This document shows, one piece after another, positions 34,318 to 44,898 of a stretch of 64,000 nt of DNA (positions are counted from its first letter, which is position 1; each line of letters begins with the position of its first letter). The notes beneath the pieces are model-generated. The model was not told the origin of the DNA. It did not search any database and saw only the letters and a program-made list of their open reading frames with translations. The position numbers were made by a program, and so were the translations under genes. The stretch lies in the NCBI RefSeq assembly GCF_000196175.1, contig NC_005363.1, positions 2,170,001-2,234,000 on the forward strand, in the 5' to 3' direction. This DNA comes from Bdellovibrio bacteriovorus HD100 (lineage in GTDB: Bacteria > Bdellovibrionota > Bdellovibrionia > Bdellovibrionales > Bdellovibrionaceae).

Positions 34318-35880
34318 TTAACGAATACGGCGCAGAACTTTCTGCAACAAACTGTGAGCTTGCTCTACTTTCAAAACAAAACCCAACGTGAAGTAGAGCA
34401 GGCCATAGACGGACAGTGCCACTGCGGCACGCGCAATCACGTGAATGGAAGCATCCAACAACCCTTTGGCAACCAGGGCTCCGGCGCCAGCACCCAGCAA
34501 CGCCATCAGCCACACTTTACCCTGGAACTTTAAAGACAATCCGGTGCGCCCAATGCGTTTGTTCAAAGACTTGCGCAAAAGATAGAACTCAATCCAGCCC
34601 GCCATCCCGGCGGCCGCAGTCAAACCCACCGTGCCCCACTGAGAATCAAACCCCAAAGCCTGAGGCACATAGAACCCCAGCATCGCACCCAAAAGCGTCG
34701 CAAAGATCACCCGCACAATCGCAAACTGCAGCGGTGTCCTGGTGTCCTTCAAAGAAAAGAAAGTCGATGAATAAAGACGGCCCAATGTGGAAGCCAAAAG
34801 CCCGACCGTGTACCCCACCAGGACCATCCACACATAGTGGGTGTTTTGCGCCGTGAATTCACCGGTCTGGAAAACCGCACCGACAATCAGGTCCCCCAAA
34901 ATCAGGAACCCCGCCACCGATGGAATAATAAAGAACGCAATCTGTTCAAGGCCCTTGTTCAAGCGTCCTTGCAGGTAGTGGCGGATTTCTTCGTCAGAAC
35001 CCGTCGCCTGGGACATCGCCGGCAGCTCGGCCGCTGACACACTCATGCCAAACAAACTGACTGGCAAAAGGTATAAAGTCTGTGCGTAAGCCAAGGCGGA
35101 CACAGCTCCGGTTGGCAGCAAACTGGCCAGCACGTTATCGATGTAGGCACTGACCTGAACCACACCGCGAGAAAACACCACGGGCACAAAGTTTCTCACC
35201 ACCAAACGAACGGAAGAAAGCTTTAAATCCAAAGACGGAGAAATCTTTTTCCCCAAACGCAAAGCCGAAGGCAACTGCACCGCAAACTGCAGGAAGCTTC
35301 CCGCCACCAGGCCCCAGGCCACAGTCACGGCCAGATCAAACTGCCCTTGCTTCCCACCCCACATCACCAAAGCTGCGATGATGGCCAGATTCCAGATCAC
35401 TGGCGCCACATAGGACAGGAAAAACTTGCGATGAGAATTTAAAATACCCAGGCACCACGCCGACATCACCAAAAAACCCGTACCCGGGAACAGGATCTGT
35501 ACGATTTGAACAGTCAGGTCCCGCTTTTCACCGGTGAACCCCGGCGCAATCACATCAATCAAAAACGGTGTCGCCAGAACACCCAACAGCACCAGCCCTG
35601 ACGTCATCAGGAACAGCAAACTGCCGATGACCGAGGCTACCTTGGCGGCGTCTTCATCGTGTTTTTTTGCCAGTAACTGGGCATAGACGGGAATGAAGCT
35701 TGCCGACAGCACGCCTTCACCGAAAAGATTTTGCAGGAAGTTGGGGATTTTCAAAGCGGCTTTAAAGGCATCCCCGGCATCCGAGTTACCGAAGTAGTGG
35801 GCAAAAACCCTTTCGCGGATCAAACCCGCGATACGGCTTAAAAATATCCCCAGTCCCACCAAGAGCGCATGACTCTTCAC
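34318..35880 (-). CDS. murJ: lipid II flippase MurJ
   Basis: A 520-residue protein with 14 membrane helices and the MurJ/MviN signature at the N-terminus (SRIAGLIRERVFAHYFG, then AFKAALKIPNFLQNLFGEGVLSASFIPVYA). The GEG and arginine residues of the central cavity are present. MurJ flips lipid II across the inner membrane for wall synthesis. The GTG start overlaps the uvrC TGA as GTGA, so expression follows uvrB and uvrC. Confidence 0.95.
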   Translation of the reverse strand: MKSHALLVGLGIFLSRIAGLIRERVFAHYFGNSDAGDAFKAALKIPNFLQNLFGEGVLSASFIPVYAQLLAKKHDEDAAKVASVIGSLLFLMTSGLVLLGVLATPFLIDVIAPGFTGEKRDLTVQIVQILFPGTGFLVMSAWCLGILNSHRKFFLSYVAPVIWNLAIIAALVMWGGKQGQFDLAVTVAWGLVAGSFLQFAVQLPSALRLGKKISPSLDLKLSSVRLVVRNFVPVVFSRGVVQVSAYIDNVLASLLPTGAVSALAYAQTLYLLPVSLFGMSVSAAELPAMSQATGSDEEIRHYLQGRLNKGLEQIAFFIIPSVAGFLILGDLIVGAVFQTGEFTAQNTHYVWMVLVGYTVGLLASTLGRLYSSTFFSLKDTRTPLQFAIVRVIFATLLGAMLGFYVPQALGFDSQWGTVGLTAAAGMAGWIEFYLLRKSLNKRIGRTGLSLKFQGKVWLMALLGAGAGALVAKGLLDASIHVIARAAVALSVYGLLYFTLGFVLKVEQAHSLLQKVLRRIR

Positions 35881-37769
35881 TCTTCAACCTCAGTTTCTTC
35901 TTCTTCACTTTCATTAAGCTGCAGCAAAATACGTTCTGCCAGGACCCGGTTAAAGCCCTTCAGTTTTGCAATTTCCTCTGGATCAGCCATTTTGATTTCA
36001 TCAATAGAGTTGAACTGAGTCAAAAGAACTTTCTTTCTTTTTTCCCCCAAGCCGACGACGTAATCCAACTCACTTTCAAGCGACGTGCCTTCGCGCAGCT
36101 TGCGGTGATAAGTGATGGCAAAACGATGGGCTTCATCGCGGATGCCCGACAGAATATATAATGCCTCGGCATTGTGCTTAAAGATCACCGGATTGGAACG
36201 ACCCGGCAGGAAGAAGCGCTCTTCGGTCGACTCCACTTCCTGCTTTTGGAAATCACTTTCTGTGCGCGCCTTGGCCAGACCCACCACCGGGATGTCCTTG
36301 CGCCCGATCTCTTCCAGTATCTTCATGGCCTGGGACAACTGCCCTTTGCCACCATCAATCACGATCAGCTGCGGATCATCATATTCTGTGTGTTTGAATC
36401 GACGGCTTAAAACCTCGTACATCGAGGCAAAGTCATTGATCCCCTGAACAGTTTTGATCTTGTAACGACGATAATGCTCTTTGGCGGGAACTCCGTCCTC
36501 AAACACCACCTGAGAGGCCACGGTTTCAGCCCCCTGGAAGGTGGAGATATCATAACACTCAATACGACGCGGACGTTCCGGCAGATTGAAACGCTCTTTG
36601 ATCTCCTCCAAGCCCCGCAGCTTTTCTTCGGATTTCGAGACATACTTCAGGAAGTGAGACTTGGCGTTTTCATGGGCCATGTCGACCAGATTGCGCCCCC
36701 GCTCATCGGTGGCAAATCGAACCGTGGTTTTACTGCCGGAACGTTCCTTCAGGACTTCTTCCATCAGCTTGGTCAAATCGTTGCCAATATCCAATGGCAG
36801 CAGAACCTCGTCCGGGATGAAGTTGTCTTCATAGTACTGATTCAGGAAGTCCACCAGCCACTCACGCGGATCTTCGACGGCGTCGTTCGGGTCAAAGTGA
36901 GGCAGATAGTGTGGTCTAGTGCCGATCACTCGTCCGGCACGGATGTGAACGGTTTCAATCAGACAACCCCGTTCATCGCCATAGTAACCCAAAGCATCCT
37001 GATCTTTCTCGGAGGTGTCGTTGATGACCGCCTGCTTCTGCAAGATGGCTTTGATGGCCTCAATGGAGTCACGCAAACGGGCGGCGACCTCGAACTTTTC
37101 CTCGTCCGCTGCGCCCATCATCTTTTCAGTCATCGACTTGATGACCTTCTTGTTTTGCCCCTTCAGGAACAGCTTCGCCCCTTCGACTTCGTTGCGATAA
37201 TCTTCCATAGTGATGTACTTCACACAAGGGGCTGTACAACGGCCGATCTGATAGGTCATGCAAGGACGTGTGCGGGATTTAAAGACCGCATCGGTGCAAT
37301 CGCGGATTTTGAAGGTCCTGTTCAGAAACTTGATCGTGCCATGCACGGCCAAACCCGAAGTGTAGGGACCGAAATACAAAGACCCGTCTTTTTTCACCTT
37401 GCGCGCCAGATAAAGTCTTGGCGCCTGATCACCCCAGCTAAAACGAATGTAAGGATAGGCCTTATCATCGCGCAATCGGATATTGTATTTGGGGCGGTGT
37501 TTTTTGATCAGCGAGGCTTCCAGCAAAAATGCTTCAACCTCGGTTTTAGTCAGAATGTATTCAACTTCGCAGATGTTCGAAACCAGCAAACGCGTCTTGG
37601 GACTGTGGTCCTTACTGTCGTTAAAGTAGCTGCGCACACGGTTTCTAAGATTCTTCGCTTTCCCGATATAGATGATCTTGTCGGCGGTGTTTTTCATCAG
37701 ATAAACACCACTTTGCGTCGGAAACTCTTTTACCTTGTCGCGAACTTCCTCGAACTTACTTGAGGCCAT
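35877..37769 (-). CDS. uvrC: excinuclease ABC subunit C
   Basis: A 630-residue protein. The N-terminal GIY-YIG nuclease reads SGVYLMKN...[18 protein letters not shown]; the UVR domain lies near residues 205-240; the RNase H-like C-terminal nuclease has [12 protein letters not shown] and VIDGGKGQL; and helix-hairpin-helix motifs end it ([16 protein letters not shown] and [14 protein letters not shown]). UvrC makes both incisions in nucleotide excision repair. The ATG at 37769 has GGAGG 9 nt upstream, inside the end of uvrB, with a 14-nt overlap. Confidence 0.96.
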   Translation of the reverse strand: MASSKFEEVRDKVKEFPTQSGVYLMKNTADKIIYIGKAKNLRNRVRSYFNDSKDHSPKTRLLVSNICEVEYILTKTEVEAFLLEASLIKKHRPKYNIRLRDDKAYPYIRFSWGDQAPRLYLARKVKKDGSLYFGPYTSGLAVHGTIKFLNRTFKIRDCTDAVFKSRTRPCMTYQIGRCTAPCVKYITMEDYRNEVEGAKLFLKGQNKKVIKSMTEKMMGAADEEKFEVAARLRDSIEAIKAILQKQAVINDTSEKDQDALGYYGDERGCLIETVHIRAGRVIGTRPHYLPHFDPNDAVEDPREWLVDFLNQYYEDNFIPDEVLLPLDIGNDLTKLMEEVLKERSGSKTTVRFATDERGRNLVDMAHENAKSHFLKYVSKSEEKLRGLEEIKERFNLPERPRRIECYDISTFQGAETVASQVVFEDGVPAKEHYRRYKIKTVQGINDFASMYEVLSRRFKHTEYDDPQLIVIDGGKGQLSQAMKILEEIGRKDIPVVGLAKARTESDFQKQEVESTEERFFLPGRSNPVIFKHNAEALYILSGIRDEAHRFAITYHRKLREGTSLESELDYVVGLGEKRKKVLLTQFNSIDEIKMADPEEIAKLKGFNRVLAERILLQLNESEEEETEVEE

Positions 37770-39831
37770 CCTTGACGACCTCCGCACTTTCCTGTTCGAT
37801 CTCCCCGCTGCGCACGTTCAGCTCCACAATCTGCAGTCGTTTGATTTCGTCGCGGATCTTCGCGGCTTCCTCAAACTCGAGATTCGCAGAAAGCTCTTTC
37901 ATGCGGGCGCGAAGTTTGGTGATCTCCTGCTGGATTTTCTCGGGCTGTTGCGCAAACTTCTGCATAATGGCGGCGGACTTGTTTTCACCACCCAATGGTG
38001 TGGAAACTGTTCCATCAAACATTTCGCCCAGACCATCACGGATGCGTTTTTTCACAGACTGAGGCGTAATACCATGGGCCTCGTTGTATTCACTCTGGAT
38101 ACGACGGCGGCGTTCGGTTTCATTGATGGCTTTTTCCATACTTTCAGTGACGGTGTCTCCGTACAGAATCACCCGGCCATTCAGGTTGCGGGCCGCACGA
38201 CCGATGGTTTGCACCAGGGATCTTTCTGAACGCAGGAAGCCCTCTTTATCGGCATCGGTAATTCCCACAAGGCTGACCTCAGGGATATCCAGGCCCTCTC
38301 GCAACAAGTTGATCCCCACCAAAACGTCGAAAACCCCCAGACGCAAATCGCGCAGGATTTCCATTCGCTCCATGGTGTCGATCTCGCTGTGCAGGTATTT
38401 GACCTTGATGCCCAGATTTTCATAGTACTCGGTCAGATCTTCGGCCGAGCGTTTGGTCAGGGTTGTGATCAGGACACGCTCTTGCTTGCTGACGCGGATG
38501 CGGATTTCCTTCAGCAGATCATCGACCTGATGTTTTACCGGACGAACTTCCACGATCGGGTCAATCAAACCGGTCGGTCGGATGATCTGCTCAACAATAA
38601 CCCCTTCGGATTTTTGCAGCTCATAAGTGCCCGGCGTCGCCGACACATAGACAACCTTGTCCATCATGGCTTCGAACTCCTGGAAGTTCAAAGGACGGTT
38701 GTCCAGCGCTGACGGCAGACGGAAGCCGTGTTCGACCAGATTCATTTTGCGCGCACGGTCCCCGCGATACATCCCCCCGATCTGGGGCACAGTGACGTGG
38801 GACTCGTCGATAAAAGTAACAAAATCTTTCGGGAAATATTCAAGCAGCGTCGGAGGAGGCTCCCCCGGCCCCCGCCCCGTCATGTGGCGGGAATAGTTTT
38901 CAATCCCCTGGCAGAAACCCATTTGTTCCATCATCTCGATGTCGTAATAAGTTCTTTGTTCCAGTCGCTGGGCTTCAAGCAGTTTCATTTCCTGATTCAA
39001 CTGCACCAGACGATCGCGCAGTTCATCCTGAATGGTTTTAATGGCGCGTTTTAATGAATCATCACTGGTGACGTGGTGACTTCCCGGATAAATACCAATC
39101 TGGTCAAGTTCTTCCAGAATCTGCCCGGTCAAAGGATCAATCCAGGAAAGGCGCTCGATATAGTCGCCGAAGAATTCAACACGCACGGCGCGCTCTTCTT
39201 CATACGGAGGGAAGATTTCGACATTGTCGCCGCGCACTCGCACTGTTCCGCGCGAGAAGTCCACGTTGTTGCGCTGATACTGAATACGGATCAACTCACG
39301 CAGCAGGTGATCGCGCTTCATCGAGGTGTTGGAGACGATTTGGATCATCATGCCTTCATAGGCCTCGGGCGAACCCAAACCATAAATGCATGACACCGAG
39401 CTGACGATGATCACATCACGACGATCAAACAATGAACGTGTCGCCGAGTGGCGCATGCGATCGATTTGTTCATTAATAGCCGAATCTTTTTCGATATAGG
39501 TGTCAGTGGAAGGAATATAAGCTTCCGGCTGATAGTAATCGTAATAGCTGACAAAGTATTCCACGGCATTGTGCGGGAACAGTTCTTTAAACTCCGCATA
39601 CAATTGCGCTGCCAAAGTTTTATTCGGAGCCAGCACCAGCGCGGGCTGATTCAAGTTTGCAATGGTGTGCGCCATCGTGAAGGTCTTGCCCGACCCGGTC
39701 ACACCCAGCAGTGTCTGGTGCTTCAAACCTGCGTTGAAGTTTTCAGCAATCTGCTCAATTGCTTTCGGCTGATCACCGGAAGGTTTAAACTCGGACACCA
39801 ATTGAAAGTTCTTTTTATATGCAGAGGCCAT
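37756..39831 (-). CDS. uvrB: excinuclease ABC subunit B
   Basis: A 691-residue DNA helicase of nucleotide excision repair. The ATG at 39831 is chosen because family homology ([19 protein letters not shown]) begins there; a GGAGG sits unusually close to it. Walker [11 protein letters not shown], the beta-hairpin region [16 protein letters not shown], motif [17 protein letters not shown], motif [11 protein letters not shown] and the C-terminal UVR motif binding UvrC are all present. Co-transcription with uvrC and murJ is implied by the overlaps. Confidence 0.96.
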   Translation of the reverse strand: MASAYKKNFQLVSEFKPSGDQPKAIEQIAENFNAGLKHQTLLGVTGSGKTFTMAHTIANLNQPALVLAPNKTLAAQLYAEFKELFPHNAVEYFVSYYDYYQPEAYIPSTDTYIEKDSAINEQIDRMRHSATRSLFDRRDVIIVSSVSCIYGLGSPEAYEGMMIQIVSNTSMKRDHLLRELIRIQYQRNNVDFSRGTVRVRGDNVEIFPPYEEERAVRVEFFGDYIERLSWIDPLTGQILEELDQIGIYPGSHHVTSDDSLKRAIKTIQDELRDRLVQLNQEMKLLEAQRLEQRTYYDIEMMEQMGFCQGIENYSRHMTGRGPGEPPPTLLEYFPKDFVTFIDESHVTVPQIGGMYRGDRARKMNLVEHGFRLPSALDNRPLNFQEFEAMMDKVVYVSATPGTYELQKSEGVIVEQIIRPTGLIDPIVEVRPVKHQVDDLLKEIRIRVSKQERVLITTLTKRSAEDLTEYYENLGIKVKYLHSEIDTMERMEILRDLRLGVFDVLVGINLLREGLDIPEVSLVGITDADKEGFLRSERSLVQTIGRAARNLNGRVILYGDTVTESMEKAINETERRRRIQSEYNEAHGITPQSVKKRIRDGLGEMFDGTVSTPLGGENKSAAIMQKFAQQPEKIQQEITKLRARMKELSANLEFEEAAKIRDEIKRLQIVELNVRSGEIEQESAEVVKDGLK

Positions 39832-39955
39832 CCCTCCAAGGATAGCACGATCGTAAAAAAGTACCCGCCATTTTTTGGCCCTACTCTGCGTTATATGCGA
39901 GGTGGCAATTAAAGGTTTTCTTGCCTCCCCACCGGACCCCGCCGACAGTTGAGGG

Positions 39956-42262
39956 ATGAAAACACTCAAACGAAGCCTTCTCGTATTCTTCATCCTGGTT
40001 ACCGTCTTCTGCTTGGGGGTTTACTTCTTCATGCGTCAGTCCCTGCCTCCTATGGAAGGCACCTTGCCTCTTAAAGGGCTGACGAAGCCCGTGACCGTAA
40101 TTCGGGATCAATACGGCATTCCTCACATCAAGGCGTCCACCAAAAAAGATGCCCTGAAAGCACTGGGCTTTGTCATGGCCAGTGAAAGACTTTTCCAAAT
40201 GGAGCTGTCCCGTCGCATGACCCAAGGGACGCTGGCCGAGGTCTTTGGTGAACTGGCCCTTCCCAGCGACAAACTGTACCGCAGCCTGATGCTTCGCCGC
40301 TCTGTTGAGCGCATGCTTGAAAAGGAAAAAGCCGAAGGCCGCTTTGATCAGACCATGTGGGACGAGATGGAGGCTTACTTTGAAGGGGTGAATCAGTACA
40401 TCAGCACTCAAAAGGCCCCTTATGAAATGGCTTTGGTCGGAATAAAACCCCAGCCCTTCTCACCATTGGATGCCTATATCATGACCGGTCACATGGCCTA
40501 TAGCTTTGGTATTGCCTTGAAAGCCGATCCCCTGATGACCGAACTTGCCGGAAAGCTGTCTCCGGAATCCTTCCAGGGCCTTCGCAATGTGCCATTGAAA
40601 GCACCTCTAAAAATATCCGGTCTTCAGGGGGGATTCACGCCATTTGAACTGCTGACCGAAAATCTTTTCACGGCTTCCTTTGAAGGCAGCAACGCGTGGC
40701 TGATCGGACCAGGCCGCTCGCAGTCTGGCAAAAGTATCTTCGCCAATGATCCTCACATTGGTTTTTCTCACCCCGCAACCTGGGTTGAAGCGCATATTCA
40801 GACTCCAGAATTTGAACTTTACGGCCACTATCTGCCCTTGGTGCCGTTTGCAATCCTGGGCCACAGCCGGCAGCACGCCTGGGGCTTCACCATGTCGCTT
40901 TCTGACGATATGGATTTGTACGCTGAAACTCTGAACAAAGAAAAAAAGACCGCCGTCTTTATGGGTAAGGAAGTTCCTTATCAGGAATGGACTGAAACCA
41001 TCAAAATCAAGGATGCGGACGATCTGGTGCTGAACATGATCGAGACAAATCACGGTCCCATCATGGATGAAACCCTGAAGCGCAAAGGTCTGGCGTTGAA
41101 ATGGGCTTATCATCGCCCGGAAAACAATCCGATGAAAGCCCTTTTTGAAATGGGCAAAGCGCCGAACATGGCGGACTTTGAAAAGGCTCTGCAATACGGA
41201 ACGGCCCCCGGCTTGAATGTCATGTATGCGGATGCGAAAAATATCGCGTGGTGGATCTTTGGTGATATTGCGATTAAGAAAAACCCGAACTCGGATATGA
41301 TTTTGGATGGAGCTTCGGGCCTGGATGAATACGAGCGTGTGCTCGCATGGGCTGACAAACCCCACATGGTGAACCCTGAAAACGGTATCATCGTCACGGC
41401 CAATTCCCGCCCCGAAGGAATCGCTGAAAACATTCGCGGCGACTGGCAGTCCGACGACCGCTATCAAACCCTGGTGCGCGCCTTGGGCGAAAAAGACCTG
41501 TGGAGTGCTGATGACGTGCGCACCCTGCAAACAGATAACTTCAACTACAAAACCCGCGAGCTCCTGGACAAACTGAACGATCATCTGCAACTGGATGAAG
41601 CGCAGAATCTGAAATACGAAAATGAACTCAATGCCCTGAAAAACTGGAATTTGCGTTCAGACACCCAATCCGTGGAAGCCAGCCTTTACCACCAGTGGAA
41701 CAACGAACTGGTATTGCTGCTGCTCAAAGATGTGCCGGAAGAGATGAAGGCCACCTATCTGACCACTCCCTATGCCTGGGCCTTTTATGAGCGCGCCGTT
41801 TTGGATGATAGCTCGCCTTGGTGGAAAGACCGCAATCAGGATCAACTGATCACGCAAGCCTTCCTGAACGCGATTGAAAAGGTGCAGGACATCCCCTGGG
41901 GGGAACTGCACACGGTGGAATACAAACATCCGCTGGGTCGCAGCTTCCCACTGGATCATTTTTTCAACCTGGGACCTTACCCGATGCCGGGTGCTTACAA
42001 TGAAATCAACAACAACAAGATGCGCGGGCTTGGTGGTGACTTCCAAGTGGTGGCCGGCCCATCCACTCGTCGTGTGATTGACTTTGCCCGCCCACAAACC
42101 AGCTGGGGCATTAACCCTATTGGCATCTCCGGACATATGCTGTCACCATTCTACAAAGACCAGGTGCAGATGTTCCTGGATGGAAAATACCGCCCGCAAT
42201 ACATGGCGGCCGAAGACATTGAAAAAAACAAAAAGTACGAACTGACACTGACACCCCAATAA
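39956..42262 (+). CDS. penicillin acylase-family Ntn hydrolase
   Basis: A 768-residue protein with a single N-terminal membrane anchor or signal (about 9-26). The opening [39 protein letters not shown] is the alpha-chain hallmark of the penicillin G acylase/AHL acylase family. The autocatalytic cleavage site is before Ser245 in [17 protein letters not shown], which would become the N-terminal nucleophile of the beta chain; NDPHIGF follows. Members hydrolyse amides, including acyl-homoserine lactones and cell-wall or lipid precursors; the substrate here is unknown. Confidence 0.9.
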   Translation: MKTLKRSLLVFFILVTVFCLGVYFFMRQSLPPMEGTLPLKGLTKPVTVIRDQYGIPHIKASTKKDALKALGFVMASERLFQMELSRRMTQGTLAEVFGELALPSDKLYRSLMLRRSVERMLEKEKAEGRFDQTMWDEMEAYFEGVNQYISTQKAPYEMALVGIKPQPFSPLDAYIMTGHMAYSFGIALKADPLMTELAGKLSPESFQGLRNVPLKAPLKISGLQGGFTPFELLTENLFTASFEGSNAWLIGPGRSQSGKSIFANDPHIGFSHPATWVEAHIQTPEFELYGHYLPLVPFAILGHSRQHAWGFTMSLSDDMDLYAETLNKEKKTAVFMGKEVPYQEWTETIKIKDADDLVLNMIETNHGPIMDETLKRKGLALKWAYHRPENNPMKALFEMGKAPNMADFEKALQYGTAPGLNVMYADAKNIAWWIFGDIAIKKNPNSDMILDGASGLDEYERVLAWADKPHMVNPENGIIVTANSRPEGIAENIRGDWQSDDRYQTLVRALGEKDLWSADDVRTLQTDNFNYKTRELLDKLNDHLQLDEAQNLKYENELNALKNWNLRSDTQSVEASLYHQWNNELVLLLLKDVPEEMKATYLTTPYAWAFYERAVLDDSSPWWKDRNQDQLITQAFLNAIEKVQDIPWGELHTVEYKHPLGRSFPLDHFFNLGPYPMPGAYNEINNNKMRGLGGDFQVVAGPSTRRVIDFARPQTSWGINPIGISGHMLSPFYKDQVQMFLDGKYRPQYMAAEDIEKNKKYELTLTPQ

Positions 42263-42273
42263 CCGGAGGATCC

Positions 42274-42789
42274 ATGAAGTTTTTGATTTTGCTCACCGCA
42301 CTTTGCACAGCTTCCACAACATTTGCAGCCTTTGATATCAAACCAGGCCTTTGGGAAGTGAAAATGCAGATGACTTTGGACGGAAAGGCCTTTGATCCCA
42401 TGGCTGAAATGAATAAAGCCCTGGAACAACTGCCACCGGAGCAAAGAAAAAAGATGGAAGCCATGCTGGCAGGATCTGACAAAATCCCCGTCACAAAAAA
42501 CGGTTATCGCATCTGCTACACAGCTGACATGCTGAAAAATCCCAACAAAGTGATGGAAGGCACCAAGGCCTGCACCACCAAGATCACCACCCAAACAGCA
42601 AAAAAACTGGCGGGAACTTTTGACTGTCCTAAAGACGACGCCAAGGGTGACTTTGAGTGGAATGCCAAATCCAGCAATGAATACGAAGGGCTGATGAACG
42701 GCAAAACCAGCAAAGGCGGCAACACTCAAGTCCGCTATCAGGGTAAATTTATTTCTGCTGATTGCGGCAAAGTGAAGCCTGTACTTTAG
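42274..42789 (+). CDS. DUF3617-like exported protein
   Basis: A 171-residue protein with GGAGG before its ATG and a signal peptide ending FAA. The mature start FDIKPGLWEVKMQMTLDGK matches the DUF3617 pattern (xxPGLWExxxxx), with later YRICYTADMLKNP and TFDCPKDDAKGDFEW carrying four cysteines. Function unknown. It begins 11 nt after the acylase gene and is probably in its operon. Confidence 0.78.
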   Translation: MKFLILLTALCTASTTFAAFDIKPGLWEVKMQMTLDGKAFDPMAEMNKALEQLPPEQRKKMEAMLAGSDKIPVTKNGYRICYTADMLKNPNKVMEGTKACTTKITTQTAKKLAGTFDCPKDDAKGDFEWNAKSSNEYEGLMNGKTSKGGNTQVRYQGKFISADCGKVKPVL

Positions 42790-42826
42790 CACCTGATTCG
42801 GTCTTGGACTTTCAGCCTTTTTCTTT

Positions 42827-42849
42827 GGATGCCATGCTAGTGGCATTCC
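42827..42849 (+). promoter_or_regulatory. stem-loop in the leader of the gene at 42865
   Basis: GGATGCCA-TGCTAG-TGGCATTCC forms an 8-bp stem with one bulged base, 6 nt upstream of the GGAGG. No T-run follows, so it is more likely an mRNA structure or operator than a terminator. Confidence 0.45.
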
Positions 42850-42864
42850 ATTGAAGGAGGCTAT

Positions 42865-43356
42865 ATGTTTACCAAATCTTTACTGGCAACTTTTACAACT
42901 GTCTTTGCCAGCGCCGCTCTGGCCTATCCCAATGTCGGCGACAAAGTTTCCTGGACAGGCACCCTAAGCACCGTCAACGGCGAAACCAACGCCGTTAAAA
43001 TCACTAAAGAAGTCATCGGCCACGACGAGAAAAAGAACTCCTGGAAAATCAAAATAGAAGCCGTCGTCGGAACTGACACATCCAGCGAAACGATTGAGAT
43101 CTCAGACCTCTACTCCCCTGAAAAATACAAAGCCCTGATCGCTGATTGCGAGAAAAACGGCGGAACCCTGGAAAAACTAAGCGCCCCGGCGGGCACCTAT
43201 GATACCTGCAAGATGAGCATGACCATGGCCGATGGAACATTGGTCGAACGCTGGTGGGGCGACATCCCCTTTGGAGTTGTCAGCAAAAACACCCGCGACA
43301 GCGGCAAAATGCCGATCTCAAAACCGGATTTGAATTCGATTATCGCGGGGCTTTAA
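42865..43356 (+). CDS. exported protein of unknown function
   Basis: A 163-residue protein with GGAGG 6 nt before the ATG and a signal peptide ending ALA. The mature domain is a predicted beta-barrel-like fold with VSWTGTLSTVNGETNAVKI, ADCEKNGGTLEKLSAPAGT and CKMSMTMADGTLVERWWGD; the two cysteines (about 95 and 112) may be bonded. The pattern resembles small periplasmic proteins that follow DUF3617 genes in this group of bacteria. Function not recognised. Confidence 0.7.
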   Translation: MFTKSLLATFTTVFASAALAYPNVGDKVSWTGTLSTVNGETNAVKITKEVIGHDEKKNSWKIKIEAVVGTDTSSETIEISDLYSPEKYKALIADCEKNGGTLEKLSAPAGTYDTCKMSMTMADGTLVERWWGDIPFGVVSKNTRDSGKMPISKPDLNSIIAGL

Positions 43357-43437
43357 ACTCATGACAGCGTCCGCCATCGTAGCGGCGGCGGATCGCATCA
43401 GAGCTTTCATACCGGTGGCGAATAATCAAAGAGCTGA

Positions 43438-44886
43438 TTACTTCGTCACTTCCCAGAAGCTGCCTTCCGGAGTGTCGCTGACAGAAATACCCAATGCCGT
43501 GATTTTCGCGCGCAATTCATCAGACTTCGCAAAGTCCTTCGCTGCGCGAGCCTCACCCCGTTCTGCAACCAAAGCATCCACTGCAGATCTTTCCAGGTTC
43601 ATTTTCTTCAGCAACATATCATCAAGCTTGATCAGGAACGCGTGAGCCGGCTCCTGGAACAAGCTCATCATCGATCCCATTTTACGAACGAAGTTATGGA
43701 AGGCCAGCGCTTTGCCTTGAATCGCAGGATTCGCTTTCATGCCACGGCGAACCTGGGCATTGAACTGACGAACCACTTCAAACATCGCCGCAAACGCGTC
43801 CGGAGTTCCGAAGTCATGATTCATGGCTTCTTCCACTTTCTTCCAGGCGTCTTGCGTGATTTTCGCAAAAGCAGCATCTTCCTGAGTCACTTCCGGAGTC
43901 AGATAGCTTTCAGCCATGGAAAGCGCAGAGTACACACGGGACAACCCGCCGACGGCGCGCTCAACGGCTTCATCACCAAAGTCACTCAAGGTGCGATAGT
44001 GCGCAGACAGGATCATCCATTTGTAGATCTCGGCGTTATACATCTCCAGGAATTCTCGCATGGTCACGATGTTCCCCAAGGACTTGGACATTTTCTGTCC
44101 GCCGAAGTTCAGCATGTTATTGTGCATCCAGTATTTTACGAAGGCTTTGCCGGTGCAGCCTTCACTTTGCGCGATTTCATTTTCGTGGTGCGGGAAGATC
44201 AAGTCCATGCCGCCCCCGTGAATATCGATTTGATCGCCGAAAAGATTTTTGATCATCGCCGAGCACTCAATGTGCCAGCCCGGACGACCCGGGCCCCAAG
44301 GAGATGGCCAGGACACTTCACCCGGTTTTGCCGCTTTCCACAGAGCAAAGTCCATTGGGTTGCGCTTTTTTTCGTCGACTTCCACTCGCGCTCCCGCCAG
44401 CAAGTCGTCGGTGTTACGACCACTCAGTTTGCCGTAGTCCTTGAAGGATTCGATGGAGTAAAGAACATCGCCTTGCGCTTCGTAGGCTTTTTTCTGACTG
44501 ACCAGACTTTCCACCATGGAGCGGATGTCGTCCATGTGCTCAGTCACTTTCGGATTCATGTCGTGCGGGCGAAGGCCCAGGCTCGCAAAATCCTTTTTGT
44601 ATTCAGCGATGTATTTTTCAGACAATTCCGTCGGACTCATACCCAGCTCGTTCGCACGGTTGATGATCTTGTCATCAACGTCCGTGAAGTTCAGGGCGTA
44701 GGTCACTTTGTAACCCAGATGTTCCAGCCAGTTGCGAACCATGTTAAAGACTACCGGCCCGCGGAAGTTCCCCACGTGCAGGAAGTTATACACCGTCGGA
44801 CCACACACATACATTTTCACCTGTCCCGGCGTCAGTGGTGTGAAATCTTCAAGCTGCTTGCTTTGGGAATTGTGAATCTTCAACAT
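43438..44886 (-). CDS. cysS: cysteinyl-tRNA synthetase
   Basis: A 482-residue class I synthetase. The zinc ligands and HIGH region are in [17 protein letters not shown], with the second zinc site in WHIECSAM and [11 protein letters not shown], and the KMSKS loop in [12 protein letters not shown]. The C-terminal DALR and anticodon-binding domains follow. It attaches cysteine to tRNA-Cys, whose gene is also in this window. It starts 12 nt after gltX, so the two synthetases share an operon. Confidence 0.96.
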   Translation of the reverse strand: MLKIHNSQSKQLEDFTPLTPGQVKMYVCGPTVYNFLHVGNFRGPVVFNMVRNWLEHLGYKVTYALNFTDVDDKIINRANELGMSPTELSEKYIAEYKKDFASLGLRPHDMNPKVTEHMDDIRSMVESLVSQKKAYEAQGDVLYSIESFKDYGKLSGRNTDDLLAGARVEVDEKKRNPMDFALWKAAKPGEVSWPSPWGPGRPGWHIECSAMIKNLFGDQIDIHGGGMDLIFPHHENEIAQSEGCTGKAFVKYWMHNNMLNFGGQKMSKSLGNIVTMREFLEMYNAEIYKWMILSAHYRTLSDFGDEAVERAVGGLSRVYSALSMAESYLTPEVTQEDAAFAKITQDAWKKVEEAMNHDFGTPDAFAAMFEVVRQFNAQVRRGMKANPAIQGKALAFHNFVRKMGSMMSLFQEPAHAFLIKLDDMLLKKMNLERSAVDALVAERGEARAAKDFAKSDELRAKITALGISVSDTPEGSFWEVTK

Positions 44887-44898
44887 AGTTTTTTATAC

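Noticed and set aside
36474-37763. A 429-codon open frame opposite uvrC (similarly 279 codons opposite xer and 327 codons opposite the acylase gene)
   Set aside because: All are antisense shadows of well-supported genes and show the same biased composition, with no ribosome-binding site.
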